This document shows, one piece after another, positions 8,619 to 21,500 of a stretch of 64,000 bases of DNA (position 1 is the stretch's first letter; each line of letters begins with the position of its first letter). Below the pieces are notes generated by a model. It was not told where the DNA came from. It saw only the letters and a program-made list of their open reading frames with translations, and did not search any database. The position numbers and the translations under genes are program-made. The stretch spans positions 62,001-126,000 of the forward strand of contig NZ_JBDOQU010000012.1 of the NCBI RefSeq assembly GCF_039839375.1. Reading direction: 5' to 3'. This stretch comes from JBDOQU01 sp039839375. Lineage in GTDB: Bacteria; Pseudomonadota; Alphaproteobacteria; DSM-16000; Inquilinaceae.

Positions 8619-9905
8619 TCAATGCATCTTCAGTTCGGGCTGCGCCGTCCGGCGAAGCTGGTCGATCATCATCATGGCGGCGGTGCGGGCCGGCCCCAGC
8701 AGGACCGACTGATGGTTGCGGTAAAGCAGGCGGTAGGCAATGAACGCCGCCCATCCGTCGATCATCATGCTGCGGCGCAGGCGTGGGCTGATCAGATTAC
8801 CGACGGTCGAATAGTGCGCGAGGGACACCAGCGAGCCGCGATCCCGATAGACGAAGGGCGCGACAGTCTTGCGGTCCAGATGGTCCGGCAGCGCCTTCGC
8901 CAGATAGCTCGCCTGCTGATGCGCCGTCTGGGCTCGTGGCGGCAGCGGACGGCCGTCGGGACCAGGAGCGTAGGCGCAGTCGCCCATCGCGTAGATTGTG
9001 GGATCGGTCGCCGACTGGAGCGTCGGGCCGACGACGATCTGGTCGGTTTTCGGGCTGGTCTCCAGCCCGCCCAGACCCTTCAGGAAGGAGGGCGCCTTGA
9101 CGCCGGCCGCCCAGACGGTGAGGTCGCTCTCCAGCCGGGTCTCGTCGTCCAGATGGACGCAGGCCGCCTCGACGCCGGTGACGCTCCGGCCGGTCAGGAT
9201 GCGCACGCCCAGCTTCTCCAGCGTCTCCGCCGCCGCCTCGGACACTTCCGGCGGCAGCGGCTCCAGGATGCGGTCGGCGCGCTCGATCAGCGTCAGCGAC
9301 AGGGCCGGGTCGGGAAGGTCGACGCCGTAGCGGCGAAGCATCTGCGCCGCTTCCCGAATTTCCGCCGACAGCTCCACGCCGGTCGCCCCGCCGCCGACGA
9401 TGGCCACCCGCGCCGGCGGCCGGGCAGGTGCGATCGAATTGCGGGCGAGAAGGCCCAGAAGGGCGCGGTGGAACCGCTCCGCCTGGTCGCGCCGGTCCAG
9501 GAACCGGCAATGCTCCCGCACGCCCGGAACGCCGAAATCCGCGCCGACGCTGCCGATCGCGATCACCAGCGTGTCGTATTCCGCCGTTCGTTCGGGAAAG
9601 ATCACCTTGCCGGAATCGTCCCTGACGGACGACAGGCCGATCGTCCGGGCCTGCCGGTCCAGCCCCGACAGCGCGCCCAGCAGGAACCGGAACCCGTTCG
9701 CTCTGGCGAGCGCGATGTAGCTCATCTCGTCATGGTAGGAATTCAGGGTGCCGGCGGCGACCTGGTGGAGCAGCGGCTTCCACAGATGGGAGGGGCTCAT
9801 GTCGACCAGGACGATCTCCGTCCCGGCGCGCCGCTTCCGGCCGAGCCTGCAGGCCAGTTCCAGCCCGCCGGCGCCGCCGCCGACGATCATGATCCGATGG
9901 GGCAT
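8619..9905 (-). CDS. ndh: Type II NADH dehydrogenase (single-subunit NADH:quinone oxidoreductase)
   Basis: FAD-containing peripheral membrane enzyme passing electrons from NADH to quinone without proton pumping. The 428-residue product has the N-terminal FAD dinucleotide fold RIMIVGGGAGGLELA, the NADH-binding fold VAIVGGGATGVELSAEI near residue 165, and the YAMGDCAYAP flavin motif. The C-terminus (GWAAFIAYRLLYRNHQSVLLG) is the amphipathic membrane-association part typical of NDH-2. The ATG at 9905 is favoured because AAGG lies 6 nt upstream; an in-frame ATG at 9911 is possible. Longer translation upstream would run through rnpB and is rejected. Confidence 0.9.
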   Translation of the reverse strand: MPHRIMIVGGGAGGLELACRLGRKRRAGTEIVLVDMSPSHLWKPLLHQVAAGTLNSYHDEMSYIALARANGFRFLLGALSGLDRQARTIGLSSVRDDSGKVIFPERTAEYDTLVIAIGSVGADFGVPGVREHCRFLDRRDQAERFHRALLGLLARNSIAPARPPARVAIVGGGATGVELSAEIREAAQMLRRYGVDLPDPALSLTLIERADRILEPLPPEVSEAAAETLEKLGVRILTGRSVTGVEAACVHLDDETRLESDLTVWAAGVKAPSFLKGLGGLETSPKTDQIVVGPTLQSATDPTIYAMGDCAYAPGPDGRPLPPRAQTAHQQASYLAKALPDHLDRKTVAPFVYRDRGSLVSLAHYSTVGNLISPRLRRSMMIDGWAAFIAYRLLYRNHQSVLLGPARTAAMMMIDQLRRTAQPELKMH

Positions 9906-9976
9906 TTCCATCCTTTTCGCGTCAGCCTCGCGGACTTGAATGTAGCGTAGGTCCGCAAGGTTTCGACCGGAAAGCG

Positions 9977-10380
<404 letters not shown>

Positions 10381-10389
10381 GCGGCGCGC

Positions 10390-10418
10390 ACCCTAGTCCC
10401 GCCGGACGCCCGCCGCAA
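10390..10418 (-). promoter_or_regulatory. Promoter of rnpB
   Basis: TTGCGG (10418-10413) and TAGGGT (10395-10390) on the minus strand are separated by exactly 17 nt and end about 7-10 nt before the predicted 5' end of RNase P RNA. Spacing and position are as expected for a housekeeping sigma promoter. It lies in the 56 nt between rnpB and the uvrB stop codon. Confidence 0.7.
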
Positions 10419-10436
10419 TCGGAATGGCGCGGCGGT

Positions 10437-12578
<2,142 letters not shown>

Positions 12579-12644
12579 GCCCCCTTATATCGCGCGCGCC
12601 GGCCGCTTTGCCAGAGGCAAGAACGGAACGGGAACCATGGAAGG

Positions 12645-12743
12645 CCCCTCACCCAACCCTCTCCCCGGAGGGGCGAGGGCTACCAACTTTACCCTCGCCC
12701 GCTTGCGGGAGAGGGAGGGACCCGCGAAGCGGGAGGGTGAGGG
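12645..12743. repeat. Dispersed palindromic repeat family R1, copy A
   Basis: About 100 bp beginning CCCCTCACCCAACCCTCTCCC and ending GGGACCCGCGAAGCGGGAGGGTGAGGG. The outer ends pair with each other (CCCTCACCC with GGGTGAGGG), and the right end contains a second small hairpin CCCGCGAAGCGGG. The internal arms are an imperfect inverted repeat around CTACCAACTTTA. It ends 6 nt before the stop codon of the transglycosylase-like gene. Further copies are at 36475, 40684 and 62072, with a fragment at 41463. Confidence 0.9.
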
Positions 12744-12749
12744 TGTTGG

Positions 12750-13667
12750 TTACCCGAACAGCGTCCCCGCCATGCGGTCGGACTGGAAGTCGGCGATGCC
12801 GTCCTGGCCCTTCTCTCCCGGTACCGGCAGGGAGGAGAGGGTCAGCACGGTCCAGAGCGACAGGTTGCGGTCGCCGGCCATGGGCGGCGTCGGGGTTTCC
12901 AGCGGCGCGGTCGACGCCATCCGGAACGGGTCGAACACCCCGCCCTCGTCGATCAGCGGCGACGGGTCGCGCAGCGGCCGCCAGAGGGTCGGGCCGATGT
13001 CCTGGAACTCGCCGGGCGAGATCGACTCCGCCATCGCCATGTCCGACGCGACCTTGGTGTCGAAATTGGCGTAGACCTCCTCCAGCGTGCGAGGGCGGCC
13101 GGCGGCGCGGTCGTAGAAGATTGCGCGGTTGGCCTCGGCCGCCGCCGGGAACAGGTCGGCCGCCGCGCGGTCGGGGTTGCGCCGCATCTCGTTCAGGAAA
13201 TCGGTCGCCCCGCCGGCTCCCAGGAAGTGGGCCAGATAGAGTTCGGTCGGGCCGATATCGCCGCCGACGCTGCGCTCCAGATGCGCCTGGTTGTCGTTGG
13301 CGTATTCCCCGGCCATCAACGCGTTGAGCCGCGGATCGGTGCGCAGCTCCAGTATCTCCTGCCGCAGCGCGCTGTCATGGACGGTATAGCCGCCGCCCGT
13401 CCGCTCCACGATCCGGTCGGCGTAGCGGCCCAGGCCGTGTTCCGCGCCATGGGCCTTGACCATGCTCAGCCAGGTCTGGTCGATGAACTGGTAGAGGCCC
13501 GTCGCGCTGGAGGTCGACGCGCGGATGTCGGCGTCGAACCCGCTCTCCCGCGCGGCCTTGGCCATCATGTAGGAGAAATCCATGCCCGTCGCCGCGCTCG
13601 CTTCGCGCACCGCGCTGAGGACGCGGTCGGGCACCTGATAGCCGCCGATACTGTGCGAGATCGCCAT
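12750..13667 (-). CDS. Lytic transglycosylase-like (SLT/lysozyme-fold) protein
   Basis: Predicted to cut or bind peptidoglycan glycan strands. Near the N-terminus it has the SLT-type run MMAKAARESGFD, where Glu is the candidate catalytic acid, followed by SSATGLYQFIDQTWL, the usual GLYQF/W transglycosylase motif. The rest contains LYLAHFLGAGGATDFL, also typical of SLT-like proteins. I chose ATG 13667 (MAISHSIGGYQV), giving 305 residues; an in-frame TTG at 13724 would add 19. No convincing signal peptide is visible with this start, which leaves its export route open. It stands alone between uvrB and a small membrane protein. Confidence 0.75.
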   Translation of the reverse strand: MAISHSIGGYQVPDRVLSAVREASAATGMDFSYMMAKAARESGFDADIRASTSSATGLYQFIDQTWLSMVKAHGAEHGLGRYADRIVERTGGGYTVHDSALRQEILELRTDPRLNALMAGEYANDNQAHLERSVGGDIGPTELYLAHFLGAGGATDFLNEMRRNPDRAAADLFPAAAEANRAIFYDRAAGRPRTLEEVYANFDTKVASDMAMAESISPGEFQDIGPTLWRPLRDPSPLIDEGGVFDPFRMASTAPLETPTPPMAGDRNLSLWTVLTLSSLPVPGEKGQDGIADFQSDRMAGTLFG

Positions 13668-13814
13668 GTCGCCGATCGCTCCGCAAAAAATGATCCGTTC
13701 CTGGATAAGCAAGCGCGATGCCAAAGGGCGGATCGGCGTTTTCCGCCGCCGCGGCGACAGGCGGCGGCGTGCGGCGGGGCAGGACTTGCCGGGCGGCGGC
13801 CGTTCTTGCCGGGC

Positions 13815-13994
13815 CTAAAGCCGCGTCAGCACAGCCGGCTCGCTGGCGACATGGGCGACCTGGCGATAATCCCCCTGAAGCCCGGCGACGGCGGCGATCA
13901 GCACGAAGGCGAGGGCCAGGCCGAAGACGATGCCGGCGCGGATGGCGGGTGACCGGAAATGCCGCCTGATGTGAGAGGGTCGTCCCTTGGCCAT
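13815..13994 (-). CDS. Small single-span membrane protein, unknown function
   Basis: A 59-residue reading frame starting MAKGRPSHIRRHF, with a basic N-terminus, one strong hydrophobic segment (AGIVFGLALAFVLIAAVAGL) and a short polar tail. The layout fits a positive-inside bitopic membrane protein. GGGGA lies about 9 nt before the ATG. No family is recognised. It is divergent from the aminotransferase gene at 14198, with about 200 nt between them. It is a plausible gene because of the RBS and clean membrane segment, but could be spurious. Confidence 0.5.
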   Translation of the reverse strand: MAKGRPSHIRRHFRSPAIRAGIVFGLALAFVLIAAVAGLQGDYRQVAHVASEPAVLTRL

Positions 13995-14197
13995 TGTTTC
14001 GCGTCCCCGTTCGTGATCGTCCGATCCTTGTTCTCCGACGGTGGCCGGAGCCCATGTCCATGAACCGACCCGATCGCGGCTTTTCGGGGAAGAATTGCGG
14101 CGAACATGCGGCCGCGACCGCTTGCGGCGGAGCCGGAGCGGCGCTAGGGTTCCGCCGCTTAATCCATCCCCGCACAACATCCCAAGAGCGTCCGGTC

Positions 14198-15400
14198 ATG
14201 CCTTTCCTCGCGCAGTCGCTTGCCCGCATCAAGCCGTCGCCGACCATCGCCGTCACCCAGAAGGCGCGCGAGCTGAAGGAAGCCGGCCGAGACGTGATCG
14301 GGCTGGGCGCGGGCGAACCGGATTTCGACACGCCGGACAACATCAAGCAGGCGGCGATCGAGGCGATCCGGGCCGGCGAGACCAAGTACACGGCCGTCGA
14401 CGGCACGCCTGCGCTGAAGAAGGCGATCTGCGCCAAGTTCAGGCGCGAGAACGGGTTGGACTACACGCCCGACCAGGTGACCGTCGGCACCGGCGGCAAG
14501 CAGGTGCTCTACAACGCCCTGGTGGCGACGCTGGACCCGGAGGACGAGGTGATCGTGCCGGCGCCCTACTGGGTCTCCTACCCGGACATGGTGCTGCTGT
14601 GCGGCGGCCAGCCGGTCATCGTCGACTGCCCGGCGGAGAAGGGCTTCAAGCTGCAGCCGGGCGACCTGGAGAAGGCGATCACGCCGAAGACCAAATGGCT
14701 GATCCTGAATTCGCCCAACAACCCGACGGGCGCGGCCTATTCCGAAGCGGAGATGAAGGCGCTGACCGACGTGCTGGTTCGCCATCCGCATGTCTGGGTG
14801 ATGACCGACGACATGTACGAACACCTGGTCTATGACGATTTCCGCTTCGTGACCCCGGCCGAGGTGGAGCCGCGCCTTTACGACAGGACCCTGACGGTCA
14901 ACGGCGTCTCCAAGGCCTATGCGATGACCGGATGGCGCATCGGCTACGCGGCGGGGCCGAAGGACCTCATCAAGGCGATGGCGAAGGTGCAGTCGCAATC
15001 GACCTCGAACCCGTCCTCCGTCAGCCAGGCGGCGGCGGTCGAGGCGCTGAACGGCCCGCAGGATTTCATCGGCGAGCGGGCGGAGGCGTTCAAGGCCCGC
15101 CGCGACCTCGTCGTCTCCATGCTGAACCAGGCGAACGGCATCACCTGCCACCGGCCGGAAGGCGCGTTCTACGTCTACCCGTCCTGCGCCGGCGCGATCG
15201 GCAAGAAGACGCCGGACGGCAAGGTGATCGAAACCGACGAGGACTTTGTCACGTACCTTCTGGAGTCCGAGGGCGTGGCGGTCGTGCAGGGATCGGCCTT
15301 CGGCATGGCGCCCTTCTTCCGCGTCTCCTACGCGACGTCGACGGAGGCGCTGGAGGAGGCGTGCCTGCGCATCCAGCGGGCGGCCGGCGCGTTGCGCTGA
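14198..15400 (+). CDS. aspC: Aspartate/aromatic aminotransferase family, fold-type I PLP enzyme
   Basis: Cytosolic transaminase, most like class Ib aspartate aminotransferases that interconvert aspartate and oxaloacetate. The 400-residue product has GAGEPDFDTP near the N-terminus, TGGKQVLYN for cofactor-phosphate binding, NSPNNPTG, TDDMYEHLVY, and the PLP lysine motif SKAYAMTGWRIGYA with Lys239. Start ATG at 14198 (MPFLAQSLARIKPS) is the conserved family start; translation further upstream is not conserved-looking. Substrate breadth (prephenate as well as aspartate) cannot be settled from sequence. Confidence 0.92.
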   Translation: MPFLAQSLARIKPSPTIAVTQKARELKEAGRDVIGLGAGEPDFDTPDNIKQAAIEAIRAGETKYTAVDGTPALKKAICAKFRRENGLDYTPDQVTVGTGGKQVLYNALVATLDPEDEVIVPAPYWVSYPDMVLLCGGQPVIVDCPAEKGFKLQPGDLEKAITPKTKWLILNSPNNPTGAAYSEAEMKALTDVLVRHPHVWVMTDDMYEHLVYDDFRFVTPAEVEPRLYDRTLTVNGVSKAYAMTGWRIGYAAGPKDLIKAMAKVQSQSTSNPSSVSQAAAVEALNGPQDFIGERAEAFKARRDLVVSMLNQANGITCHRPEGAFYVYPSCAGAIGKKTPDGKVIETDEDFVTYLLESEGVAVVQGSAFGMAPFFRVSYATSTEALEEACLRIQRAAGALR

Positions 15401-15507
15401 GATGCCCGGAGTCGGGAAAGTGTTAATGGCATTTTATATATTTTGAAAGATAACAGCGGAATCTGATATTTATCGGCCAAAAGGGTAAACCGAGGGTCGA
15501 AACCAGG

Positions 15508-18500
15508 ATGGGCAAGGGGAAGCAGGAACGCAGGATTGGCACCGGCGGTTCGCCGGTTGCGCTGCCCCTTGCCGTCCTCATGGCGACCACGGCGATGGTC
15601 GCGCCGGGCTATGTCCGGGCGAATCCGACGGGCGGAGTCGTTAACGGCGGAACGGCGACGATCGGCGGCGAGGGCACCGACGCGGTCACCATCGACCAGA
15701 CCAGTGACCGGGCGATCATCGATTGGGCCAGCTTCGATATCGGCGCCGGCGAAAGCACCCAATTCAATCAGCCGGCGGGCGGCGTCGCGCTGAACCGCAT
15801 CGGTGGCGCTACGGCCTCCTCCATCCTCGGCAGCCTCGGCGCGACGGGGACGATCTTCCTGATCAATCCCAACGGCGTGGTGTTTGGCGCGGGCTCTACC
15901 GTCAATGTCGGCAGTTTGGTAGCGACGACCGCAGGCATCGCCAATGCCGATTTCATGGCCGGCAACTACAATTTCGATGCAGCTTCCGCCGTCGCCGGTG
16001 CGACGATCGAAAACGCCGGCACGATCACCGTCGCTGACACCGGCCTCGCCGCCCTGGTCGCCCCCAATGTCATCAATTCCGGCACGATCACAGCCGAACT
16101 GGGCAGGGTCGAACTGGCGGGCGCGGAAACCTTCACGGTCGATCTTGCCGGCGACGGGCTGCTGACCTTCGATACTGGCATCGCGACTTCCGTCACCCAG
16201 TCGGGCGACATCACCGCCGATGGCGGCTATGTCCGGTTGAGCGCCGGCGCGCTGACCGATCTGGTCGGCGGCACAATTAACATGTCGGGGACCATCCAGG
16301 CGCTGACCGCCAGCAGCCAGAACGGCACGATCGTGCTGTCCGGAGCTTCCAACAGCACGGTGACGGTCGACGGTGATCTTGATGCCGGCGCGGCCGGCGC
16401 GATCTTCGTCAACGCTGGGACGGGCGGTGTCACGGCCGGCGGCGACCTGACGGCCGGCACCCTCGGAATCGTTTCGGATGGCGATGCGACGCTGAACGGC
16501 GCAGGCAACGCGATCGGCACGCTCGCCGCCGATGTCGATGGCAATCTGACGCTGTCCAATAGCGCGGCGCTGACAGTCGGATCGGTCGACGATCAGGCCG
16601 GCGGGACGCTGGACGGGGTGGCTGCCGACAATGTCGCCCTGACCGCAGCCGGCAATATCACTGTCGCCGACGCCGCGCCGGTCACCGCCGCGAGCGGCGA
16701 TATCACGCTGACCACGAGTGCGGCGGGAAGTCTCAGCCTCGGCGAGAACCTGAGCGCCGCTTCCGGAGATATCTTCCTCACCGCCGGGACCGGCGGCGTC
16801 GCGCTTGCCAACGGGGCGACCCTGTCCGCCGTTGGCCTCGCCATCACATCCGGCGGTTCGCTGGACCTGTCGGGGACCCATGCTGTCGGGACGCTGGCGG
16901 TCGACGCGGCGGGAGAGAATCTGACCTTCGACTCTTCCATTGCCCTGACCATCGGCACGGTCGGCACGGTGGAGGGGGTCACCGCGGCGAATGTCGACGT
17001 CTCGTCCGGCGGCAACCTGACCGTCGCCTCCACTATCGATGGCGCCAACGTGACGCTGACGACAGGAGATTCGGGCGCGCTCGCCATCAATGCCGATATG
17101 GACGCCGGTTCCAGCGACGTGACGCTGGACGCCGGGACGGGCGGCATCACGACTGGTACCGACGCCGTCATCATCGCCCAGGACCTCTCCGTCACGTCCG
17201 ATGGCGCGGCTTCGCTGGGCGACGGCCATACCGTCGCCGGACTTTCCGGTACGGTCGACGGCGATCTGACCTTCAGCGTCACCGGCGGCCTCACCCTCGA
17301 CGGCATCACGGCGCAGGACCTCACCATCGGCGCCGGCGGCAACCTGACCGTCGCCTCGGCCGTGACCGCAGACAATGTCAGCCTGACGACGGGAAGCGCC
17401 GGGACTCTTGCCGTCAACGCGGACATCGATGCCGGCCCCGACGATGTGACGCTGGATGCAGGCACGGGCGGCGTCACGGTCGCGACCGGCGTCACGATCG
17501 CGGCGCAGGATCTGGACGTCACCTCGGACGGCGCGGCGGCCCTCGGCGACGGGCACGATATCGACGGCTTCTCGGCCGTTGTGGCGGACGCGCTAACCTT
17601 CGGCGCTTCCGGCGATCTGAGCCTGGACGGCGTCGAAGCGTCTTCGGTCACGGTCGGCACGGGCGGCGACCTGATGCTGAACGGGAATGTCGATGCCGGT
17701 ACCGGAGCCATCTCCCTGGAGGTCGATGGCGCGATATCGCACGCCGCGGGCGTCCTGACGGCGGCCAGCCTCTCGGTCGATTCCGGCGGCGACGCCACGC
17801 TCGGCGGCAACCACGCCGTCTCCGACCTTTCGAGCACGGCCGGCGGCGACCTGTCCTTCGGGGCGAGCGGCGACCTCGAGGTCGGCGTGGTGACCGCGAC
17901 GAATGTGGATATCTCCGCCGCCGATGGGCTGTCCGTCACGGCGGCGGTGACCGCCGATGGCGGGGATGGCGATATCGCCCTGGCCGCCGGAGCCGGGGGG
18001 ATCACCTCCGGCAACGGGCTGCTGAAGGCGCAGGACCTCTCCGTCACCTCCGGCGGCGCGGCGTCGCTCGGCACCGGGCACGACATCGACGGTCTCTCCA
18101 CCGGCGTGACTGGCGTTGACGGAACGCTGGCGTTCGGATCGGCGAATGCGCTCGATCTCGACGGCGTTTCGGCGGATGGCATGGAACTGACCGCCGACAG
18201 CTTCAGCCTGAATGACGGCGTCACCGCGACCGCCGGAGACATCGTGCTCCGCGCGATCGATGGCGGCGTGGATACGAACGGCAATTTGTTCAGCGCCGCC
18301 GGGCTGGGGATCGAATCGACGGGCGCGGTCGATCTTTCGGGCGCGCATGATGTCGATGTGCTGGCCGTCGACGCCGGGAGCGGAGACGTCGCCTTTGAGT
18401 CTACAGACGCGCTGGAAGTCGGCGAAATCGACGCCATCGCCGGCGTCAGCGGCGATGGCGTGACACTGACGGCCGGCGGCGCGCTGGACCTGGCGGAGGA

Positions 18501-21500
18501 TGTGGACGGCGCGGACGGCGACGTTTCCCTGACCGCGACCGGCGGCGGCATCGGCTCGTCGGGCGGCGCGATCACCGGCGACGCCCTCACCATCGTCGCC
18601 GGCGGCGACGTGGATCTGAGCGACAATGCCAGCAATGTCGACAGCGTCACCGCGACCCTCACCGGCCATGATTTCGCTTTCCTCGACGCCGATACGATCA
18701 GCCTCGGCGCCATCGATGCGGCGAACATAGAGGCTACGGCGACCGCCGGGGACCTGACGGTCGGAAGCGCGCTGTCGGCCGGCAATATCGACCTTGCCGC
18801 GGGCGACGGCATTGCCCTCGACCGGTCCCTGACGGCGACAGGCACGATCTTCATGGACGCCGGGGCGGGCGGCATCGCACTGGCGAACGGCATGACGCTG
18901 GCCGCCGCCGAACTCGGCATCCGGTCGGGCGGCGCGCTGGACCTGTCCGGCGACCATAGCGTCGGCACGCTGGCTGTCGATGCGGCCGGGCAAGATCTCG
19001 ATTTCTCCGCCACCGGCGCGCTGGAGATCGGGTCGGTCACAGGCATCGGCGGTTCCACCATCGACGGCGTCGCGGTCGACAGCCTGACCCTCGATACCGG
19101 CGGCGCGCTCGACCTCGCCTCGGACATGACCGCCGCCGATGCGACGCTCAGCGTGGTTGGCGACATCACCACCTCCGGCGGGGTCGCCATCGTCGGCACG
19201 CTGGATATCGACGCGGCGGAGGATCTGACGCTCGATGGCGCGAACGACGTGGACAGCTTGCAGGCGACGCTGACAGGTGCGCTCGAATTTGCCGACGAGG
19301 ATGGGCTGATCCTCGACGGCGTGACCGCGACGGGCGCCGACGTGACCGCCGACGGCGCGCTGACCCTGGCGTCCGACCTGGATGTCGGCACGGGCACGGT
19401 GACCTTCGACGCCGGCGGCGACATCCTCTCGACCGGCGGTTCGGTCACCGCCGCGACGCTGGACATCGACGCCGCCGAGGATGTGACGCTGGACGGCGAT
19501 GTCGACAGCCTGACTGCCGATGCGTTGGGGACGGTGACTTTCGACGACAGCGACGATGTGACGGTCGATGTGACGGCGGGAAGCGTGAACGTTTCAGCCG
19601 GCGGGCTTCTGACCGTTATCGGCGCGACCGAAGCGACGGTCGGCAATCTGGAATTGGCTAGCGCCACCAAGCTCGACATCGATGCCGATCTCACCGCCGC
19701 CGACGATCTGATCCTGACGGCCGGCGCGGGTGGCATCGACGCCACAGGCGCGACCCTAACGGCCGACAGGCTGGCGCTCACCTCCGGGGGCGCGCTGGTC
19801 CTGACGGGGACGCATGATGTCGACACCATCGCCGTGAACGCCGCCGGTCAGGCATTGGCTTTCACCAACGCCGGCAGCCTCACGGTGGGTGCGGTGGACG
19901 GCGTGGCCGGCATCAGCGCGGCGAGCGCGGACCTCACCGCCTCGGCCGGCAACATCACCCTGGCTTCCGCCCTCAATGTCGGGACCGGCGCGGCGACGCT
20001 GACCGCGACCGATGGCGACATCGCTTCCTCGACGGGATCGGTGACGGCCGGCCTTCTCGATGTCGACGCCGGCGGGAACATCGATCTGGATGGTGACGTC
20101 ACCACCCTATCCGCCTCCGCCGGCGGCTCGCTCGCCTTCGCCGACGCCAACGCGCTGACCGTGGCGGACGCGAGCGGCGACAGCGTGGACATTTCGGCCG
20201 GCGGACTGCTGACGACTGTCGGCGCTGTTGCTGCGACCTCCGGCGATCTCAGCCTCACGGGCAGCGGTCTCGCCATCGGCGCGGACCTCGATGCCGCCGG
20301 CAACGACATCCTGCTGACGGCGGGGACAGGCGGGATCGACGTGACCGCCGGCGCGACGATGACGGCCGACGGGTTGGGCATCGTGTCGGGCGGGCCGATC
20401 GATCTCGCCGGCCCGCACGATATCTCGACCATCGCCGTCGACGCCGCCGGGCAGGCGCTGGACTTCGCCTCCTCCGGCCCGCTCAGCATCGGGACGGTCG
20501 GCGGGATCGCCGGAATCACCGCCGGCTCCGCCAACCTCGCCGCCGGCAGCGGCGACCTCACCGTCGATTCCGGCATCCAGGCCGGCGCGGTGTCGCTGCG
20601 CAGCGGCCCGGCGGGTGGCGTCATCGTCAACGCATCGGTCGATTCCGGCGGCGGGACCATGGTGCTGGACGCCGGGACGGGCGGCGTCACCAGCAACGGG
20701 GCCGGGCTGGCGGCGGGGCGTCTGGCGATCATCTCGGACGGAACCGTCGACCTCACCCATCCGAACCGGATCGGCGTCCTGGCGGTGCGGGCGCCGGGGC
20801 GAGCCTTCAGCTTCGTCAATGACGGCACGCTTCGCGTCGGGACCGTCGCCGGCGTTTACGGCATCGATGCCGGGCCGGTCGATCTGACGGCGACCGGCGG
20901 CGACCTGATCTTCGACGCCAACCATTTCATGGGCGGCCGCAACATCCTGCGCGCGCCGGACGGGCGGGCGATCTTCAACGGCCGGATCGATGGCGGCCAT
21001 GACCTCTACGTGCTGGCGCTGCGCGACGTGTTCTTCAACGCCGCGGTCGGCGCGCAAGCGCCGTTGCGCGGCGTCATCGTCGGGTCCTCCTATGATTTTC
21101 CGCCCGGCGTGGACCTTGCCGACCTGACCAGCGACACCATCCTCGCCGCCGCCGACGCGGTCGGCGACACGGATGGCAATATCGTCGTGAACGGTCTGTT
21201 CCGGACCACGGGCGCGGTCGTCATGACGGCCGACCTGATCCATGGCAGCGTCACCACCCAGCCCCACCCGAACCGCGCCTTCGACGTCGGGGCGTTGTTC
21301 GTCAGCGGGCGGTGGGCGACGGTCTATGGGAAGGTCGCCCAGTTCCACCATTTCGGGGCGGCCTACGAGGCGCGGCGGCGGCGGCTTCTGGATCTGCCCT
21401 TCAACAACCCGAACTACCCGATTCCCGAAGACTTCCAGATGAACGACTGCACGATCGGCACGATCTGCCCCGATCCGCTGGCCGTCATTCGCCTGATGGC

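Noticed and set aside
16593..19829. 1078-codon open frame on the minus strand, opposite the exoprotein
   Set aside because: It is a mirror of the repetitive, GC-rich exoprotein codons; composition is almost only S/P/A/V/T, with no motif or ribosome-binding site.
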